From NCBI GenBank assembly GCA_026400815.1, contig JAPLOI010000070.1, positions 1 to 64,000 on the forward strand: a stretch of DNA of 64,000 nucleotides. Direction: 5' to 3'. The translations under genes were made by a program, and so were the position numbers. Shown piece by piece: positions 60,080 to 64,000 of the stretch. Source of the stretch: Alphaproteobacteria bacterium (GTDB taxonomy: Bacteria; Pseudomonadota; Alphaproteobacteria; Acetobacterales; Acetobacteraceae). Position 1 is the first letter of the stretch, and every line of letters begins with the position of its first letter. Below the pieces are notes generated by a model that searched no databases, was not told where the DNA came from, and saw only the letters and a list, made by a program, of their open reading frames with translations.

Positions 60080-61279
60080 CTAGAACCCAAGGATCGCCTT
60101 GGCGATGATGTTACGCTGGATCTCGTTGGAGCCGCCGTAGATCGAGACCTTGCGGTTGTTGAAGTAGGCGGGTGCCGACTGTGCCGCGTATTCCGGCCCC
60201 CAGCCCATTTCGTTGCGGCCGCTGCCTTCATCGGATTCGGCGAAGGGCATCACGTAGGGGCCGACCACGTCCATCAGCAGTTCGGTGGTGAGCTGCTGGA
60301 TGACAGAGCCTTCGAGCTTGAGGATGGAGCTGGCGGGATCCGGCCTTCCGCCGCGGCCGCGGTCGTTGGCGACCACGCGCAACTGGGTCATTTCCAGCGC
60401 CTTGAGGCGGATTTCGGTGGAGGTCAGCTTTTCGATGAACTTCGGGTCGTCGATCACGCGCTGCTCGCCGACGCGTTCCAGCGCGGCGAGTTCGCGGATC
60501 TTCTTCAGGCGGGCCTTGGAGAAGCCGACGCGGGCGATGCCGGTGCGCTCGTTGCCCAGCAGGAACTTGGCGTAGTCCCAGCCCTTGTTCACTTCACCGA
60601 CCAGGTTCTCCTCGGGAACCACCACCTCGTCGAAGAAGATCTCGTTGACCTCATGGCCGCCATCGATGGTCTGGATCGGGCGGCGGGTGATGCCGGGGGT
60701 CTTCATGTCGGCGAGGATGAAGCTGATGCCTTCCTGCTTCTTGGCGGTGGCATCGGTGCGGCAAAGGACGAAGATCCAGTCGGCGTGCTGGGCCAGGGTG
60801 GTCCAGGTCTTCTGGCCGTTGATCACCCAGGTGTTGCCGCGCTTCTCGGCCTTGGTGCGCAGCGAGGCGAGGTCGGAGCCGGCGCCGGGCTCGGAGAAGC
60901 CCTGGCACCACCAGATGTCCAGGTTGGCGGTGGCGGGGAGGAAGCGCTTCTTGATGTCCTCGCTGGCGAACTGGGCGATGACGGGGCCGACCATGGAGGT
61001 GTTGAAGGCGAGCGGCGAGGGCACGCCGGCCTGCTGCATCTCGTCCTGGTAGAAGTAGTACTGCACGGCCGACCAGGTCTTGCCGCCCCATTCCACAGGC
61101 CAATGCGGCGTGGCCCAGCCCTTGGCGTTCAGCACGCGGTGGGCGGTGACGATCTCATCCTTCGAGAGGTGCTGGCCATCGAGCACCTTGCGGCGGATGG
61201 CTTCGGGGAATTCCTCGCGGAAGAATTTGCGGCACTCGTCACGGAAGGCGAGCTCTTCGGGGGTGAAGCTGAGGTCCAT
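60080..61279 (-). CDS. Acyl-CoA dehydrogenase family protein
   Basis: A 399-residue flavin dehydrogenase: LSFTPEELAFRDECRKFFREE, CQGFSEPGAGSDLASLRT, WVINGQKTWTTLAQHADWIFVLCRT and the late YGGSNEIQRNIIAKAILGF. All are standard. It is larger than, and distinct from, the 58812-59948 dehydrogenase, consistent with a heteromeric partner. It starts 122 bases from the divergent nitronate monooxygenase gene. Confidence 0.93.
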   Translation of the reverse strand: MDLSFTPEELAFRDECRKFFREEFPEAIRRKVLDGQHLSKDEIVTAHRVLNAKGWATPHWPVEWGGKTWSAVQYYFYQDEMQQAGVPSPLAFNTSMVGPVIAQFASEDIKKRFLPATANLDIWWCQGFSEPGAGSDLASLRTKAEKRGNTWVINGQKTWTTLAQHADWIFVLCRTDATAKKQEGISFILADMKTPGITRRPIQTIDGGHEVNEIFFDEVVVPEENLVGEVNKGWDYAKFLLGNERTGIARVGFSKARLKKIRELAALERVGEQRVIDDPKFIEKLTSTEIRLKALEMTQLRVVANDRGRGGRPDPASSILKLEGSVIQQLTTELLMDVVGPYVMPFAESDEGSGRNEMGWGPEYAAQSAPAYFNNRKVSIYGGSNEIQRNIIAKAILGF

Positions 61280-61401
61280 GGCGGTTGCTCCCTAGGTTGA
61301 GGCTATTTTCGCGCGTCGGTGGGGGGTGGCGCAAGCGGGTGGGTTTGGCCCCTGCCCTGCCTTCTGGCATGGTCTGGGAAACCACCGGAAACGAGTTCCA
61401 G

Positions 61402-62382
61402 ATGTCCCTGCCCCCGATCCTTCAGCACCTGCGCATTCCCGTCATCGCTTCGCCGATGTTCATCGTGAGCAACCCGGATCTTGTGATCGCGCAGTGCAAG
61501 GCCGGCATCGTCGGCAGCTTCCCGGCGCTGAATGCGCGGCCGGCGGAGGCGCTGGCGGAGTGGCTGGACCGGATCACCACGGAACTGGGCGAGCACAACG
61601 CGAAGTACCCGGACCGGCCGGCGGCGCCGTTTGCGGTGAACCATATCGTGCACCGTTCCAACGTGCGGCTGGAGCACGATCTGGAGCAGACGGTGAAGTT
61701 CAAGGTGCCGATCATCATCACCTCGCTGGGTGCGCGGGAGGATGTGTATGCGGCGACCAAGGCCTATGGCGGGATCACGCTGCACGACATCATCAACAAC
61801 ACCTTCGCGAAGAAGGCGATCGAGAAGGGCGCCACCGGGCTGATCGCGGTGGCGGCGGGTGCGGGCGGGCATGCCGGTAGCCTTTCGCCGTTCGCGCTGC
61901 TGCAGGAAATCCGCGAGTGGTTCGATGGGCCGGTGGCGCTTTCGGGCTCCATCGCCAATGGCGGCGCGGTGCTGGCGGCGCAGGCGGCGGGGGCGGACGT
62001 GGCCTATATCGGCAGCGCGTTCATTGCCACGCATGAGGCGAATGCGGCCGAGGGCTACAAGCAGATGATCGTGGACAGCTCAGCGCAGGACATCCTGTAC
62101 ACCGACGCAATTTCCGGCGTGCATGGCAACTACCTGATCCCGACGCTGGTGAAGAACGGGCTCGATCCCAAGAACATGCCCGCCGGCGAGAAGGGCCAGA
62201 TGAGTTTCGCCGACAACCGGGTGCGGGCGTGGAAGGATATCTGGGGCTCCGGCCAGGGCATCGGCGCGGTGAAGGAAGTGGTGGGTGCTGCGGAGTTGGT
62301 GGATCGGCTGGCGGCGGAATACGCGGCGGCGCGGGCGCGGCTGGGGCTTGGGGCGGCAGCTTCTTCCTGGGCGGCTGCCTGA
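61402..62382 (+). CDS. Nitronate monooxygenase (NPD) family protein
   Basis: A 326-residue FMN TIM-barrel enzyme: LRIPVIASPMFIVSNPDLV, PFAVNHIV, the flavin loop AAGAGGHAGSLSPFALLQEI with the family catalytic His, SGSIANGGAVLAAQAAGADVAYIGSAFIAT and an enoyl-reductase-like C-terminus. It oxidises alkyl nitronates, or acts as an NADH:quinone-type reductase in close relatives. ATG at 61402 is preferred; 61369 would add 11 residues. It shares one base with the SDR gene behind it (TGATG). Confidence 0.88.
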   Translation: MSLPPILQHLRIPVIASPMFIVSNPDLVIAQCKAGIVGSFPALNARPAEALAEWLDRITTELGEHNAKYPDRPAAPFAVNHIVHRSNVRLEHDLEQTVKFKVPIIITSLGAREDVYAATKAYGGITLHDIINNTFAKKAIEKGATGLIAVAAGAGGHAGSLSPFALLQEIREWFDGPVALSGSIANGGAVLAAQAAGADVAYIGSAFIATHEANAAEGYKQMIVDSSAQDILYTDAISGVHGNYLIPTLVKNGLDPKNMPAGEKGQMSFADNRVRAWKDIWGSGQGIGAVKEVVGAAELVDRLAAEYAAARARLGLGAAASSWAAA

Positions 62383-63140
62383 TGTTTGGCGATATCGCGG
62401 GCAAGGTCGCGCTGGTCACTGGCGCGTCCTCCGGGTTGGGTGAGCGGTTCGCGCGGGTGCTGGCGGGTGCCGGCGCGCGTGTGGCGCTGGCGGCGCGGCG
62501 GGTGGAGCGGCTGGAGGCTTTGGCGGCAGAGTTGCGCGCCGGCGGGGCAGAGGTGCTGGCGGTGGGAATGGACGTGGGCTCCGTCGCCTCCGTGCAGGCG
62601 GGTGCCGAGGCGGTGCTGGCCGGGCTCGGGCCGATCGACATCCTGGTGAACAACGCGGGCATTTCGATCCAGGCGAAGCTGGAGGCCGTGACGGAGGATG
62701 ACTACGACGCGGTGATGGATACCAACCTGAAGGGCGCGTTCTTCCTGTCGCAGGCCGCGGCGAAGCAGATGATGGCGGCGAAACGCGAGGGGCGGATCGT
62801 CAACATCGCTTCAATCGCCGGGATGCGCGCGATCGGGCAGCTTTCCACCTACGGCATGAGCAAGGCGGCGCTGATCCAGATGACGCATGCCATGGCGCGC
62901 GAATGGGGGCGGCACGGGATCAACACCAACGCCATCGCGCCTGGCTACATCGCCACCGAGATCAGCGCCGAGTTCCTGAAGACCGAGGCGGGCGCGAAGT
63001 GGGTTGGCTCCCTGCCGCGCAAGCGGATGGGCGAGGCGCGGGACCTGGATGGGCTTTTGCTGCTTTTGTCTTCGGGCGAGGCGGCGCGGTTCATCAACGG
63101 GTCTGTCATGGTCGCGGATGACGGGTTCACGTCGCTCTAG
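62382..63140 (+). CDS. SDR-family oxidoreductase
   Basis: A 252-residue SDR: TGASSGLGERFARVLA, LVNNAGISIQAK, the Ser in NIASIAGMRAIG, YGMSKAALIQM and VMVADDGFTSL. It is translationally coupled to the nitronate monooxygenase and is followed 11 bases later by a sugar dehydrogenase gene, so the three make one operon. Confidence 0.9.
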   Translation: MFGDIAGKVALVTGASSGLGERFARVLAGAGARVALAARRVERLEALAAELRAGGAEVLAVGMDVGSVASVQAGAEAVLAGLGPIDILVNNAGISIQAKLEAVTEDDYDAVMDTNLKGAFFLSQAAAKQMMAAKREGRIVNIASIAGMRAIGQLSTYGMSKAALIQMTHAMAREWGRHGINTNAIAPGYIATEISAEFLKTEAGAKWVGSLPRKRMGEARDLDGLLLLLSSGEAARFINGSVMVADDGFTSL

Positions 63141-63151
63141 GAGGGACGGAC

Positions 63152-64000
63152 ATGACACTTCGACTGGGCCTCGTCGGGCTGGGGCAGATCGCCCGGAACC
63201 GCCACGTGCCGAGCATTGCCGCGAGCGCGGATTTCACCCTGGCGGCGCTGGCCGATCCGCGTGGCGGGGATGCGGTGGCGGGTGTTGCGATCGCGCGGGA
63301 TCATCGCGCCATGCTGGCGGATGCCAGCATCGATGCGGTGGTGATCTGCACCCCGCCCGCCGCGCGGTTTGCGATTGCGCGGGAGGCGTTGCTGGCCGGC
63401 AAGCACGTGGTGCTGGAGAAGCCGCCAGCGGCCACGATGGGGGAGGCGGCGGCGCTGGCGCAGCTGGCGGCGCGGGAGAAGCGGGTGCTGTTTGCCACCT
63501 GGCACTCGCAATACAACAATGCGGTGGAGGAAGCCCGGCGCTTCCTGGCCGGGAAGAAACTGGCGTCCTTCCGTGTGGATTGGAACGAGGATTTCCGGAA
63601 ATACCACCCGGACCAGAGCTGGATCTGGGAGAGCGTGGGGCTGGGCGTGTTCGACATGGGGGTCAACGCGCTTTCCGTGATCAGCCGGTTGTTCGCCAAC
63701 CCGCCTTTTGTGCGCGCGGCGGAATTGCGCATCGCGGAGAACCATGCGGCGCCGCTGTCGGCCGTGCTGCATTTTGCCTCGCTGGATGGCGATGGCGCGA
63801 TGGAGATGCACATGGATTGGGGCCATACCGGGCCCGACCAGCGCGAGATCCGCATCGCCACGCAGTGCGGCCATTCGCTGGAGTTGCTGGAGAGCGGCGG
63901 GAAGCTGGTGATCGACGGGGTGGTGGCGGTGGAGGAAAAGCGGGCGGAGTATCCGATGCTCTATGCGCGCTTCGCCGAGCTGGTGGCGCGGGGGCGCAGC
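63152..64000 (+). CDS. Gfo/Idh/MocA dehydrogenase, L-arabinose/D-galactose 1-dehydrogenase-like (partial)
   Basis: The first 283 residues of a protein that continues past the window. It closely matches the L-arabinose/D-galactose 1-dehydrogenase type from Azospirillum: GLVGLGQIARNRHVPSI, AVVICTPP, VVLEKPPAATMGEA (EKP motif), LFATWHSQYNNAVEEAR and WIWESVGLGVFDMGVNALSV with the active-site Asp/Asn. These oxidise aldoses at C1 to lactones in non-phosphorylating pathways. A GGAGGGA site precedes the ATG. Confidence 0.85.
   Translation, partial: MTLRLGLVGLGQIARNRHVPSIAASADFTLAALADPRGGDAVAGVAIARDHRAMLADASIDAVVICTPPAARFAIAREALLAGKHVVLEKPPAATMGEAAALAQLAAREKRVLFATWHSQYNNAVEEARRFLAGKKLASFRVDWNEDFRKYHPDQSWIWESVGLGVFDMGVNALSVISRLFANPPFVRAAELRIAENHAAPLSAVLHFASLDGDGAMEMHMDWGHTGPDQREIRIATQCGHSLELLESGGKLVIDGVVAVEEKRAEYPMLYARFAELVARGRS

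Noticed and set aside
1-64000. CRISPR array or prophage
   Set aside because: No spaced direct repeats and no phage structural or integrase genes were seen; the only mobile sequence recognised is the IS end at the left edge plus possible small repeats.

Overview
The window is GC-rich chromosomal DNA, apart from an AT-richer stretch at about 140-1490. It reads as an alphaproteobacterium, most likely Rhodospirillales/Acetobacteraceae. That placement is inferred from overall protein character: a phasin-clpS-clpA-dacF-map neighbourhood, many SDR, Gfo/Idh/MocA and acyl-CoA dehydrogenase genes, an MlrC-type M81 peptidase, a family-5 solute-binding protein and Pro/Arg-rich small proteins. No rRNA or tRNA gene was recognised.

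Layout. 1-2.7 kb is an accessory edge: the end of an IS5-type element sits inside an AIPR-type abortive-infection gene, followed by an Xre/DUF2384-RES toxin-antitoxin pair. 2.7-6.6 kb holds a TPR protein, a BLUF-domain protein without the photoactive tyrosine, a Pro/Arg-rich small protein and an O-acetylhomoserine sulfhydrylase gene with a palindrome upstream. 6.6-14.6 kb is catabolic: SDR, Gfo/Idh/MocA oxidoreductase, solute-binding protein, SDR, M81 peptidase, acetylpolyamine-type deacetylase and a metallophosphoesterase. 14.7-25.1 kb has comM/yifB, a flippase-glycosyltransferase-glycosyltransferase operon, cysK, and a minus-strand envelope operon (polytopic GT-C-like protein, HAD-UbiA fusion, small SMR/EamA protein, beta-helix protein). 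25.2-28.2 kb is a complete polar amino-acid ABC transporter.

28.1-31.5 kb has an MFS gene with an in-frame amber codon, a PRC-barrel protein and a diaminopropionate ammonia-lyase-like enzyme. 31.8-36.5 kb is a translationally coupled 2-oxoacid:ferredoxin oxidoreductase operon with its own FAD/Fe-S partner. 36.8-46.3 kb contains an EEP nuclease/phosphatase, PhoD, LysE, SDR, MFS, PPK2, ornithine cyclodeaminase-like, AidB-like and DUF2141 genes. 46.5-49.7 kb is a single CheB-CheR-PAS-HWE kinase gene. 49.8-56.1 kb carries a frameshifted clpA, clpS, a phasin with PhaR-like palindromes upstream, a SPOR-tailed D,D-carboxypeptidase and map. 56.1-64 kb is a catabolic island (SDR, TPP enzyme, two acyl-CoA dehydrogenases, nitronate monooxygenase, SDR, sugar 1-dehydrogenase) whose minus-strand genes are separated by AT-rich multi-hairpin repeats.

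Most notable: (i) a family of composite multi-hairpin intergenic elements, in at least five places; (ii) a possible polyprenyl-phosphate-sugar synthesis/flipping/transfer operon; (iii) four degraded or altered genes: AIPR cut by an IS, clpA with a deletion of about 56 nt, MFS with TAG, and BLUF with Tyr replaced by Ser.
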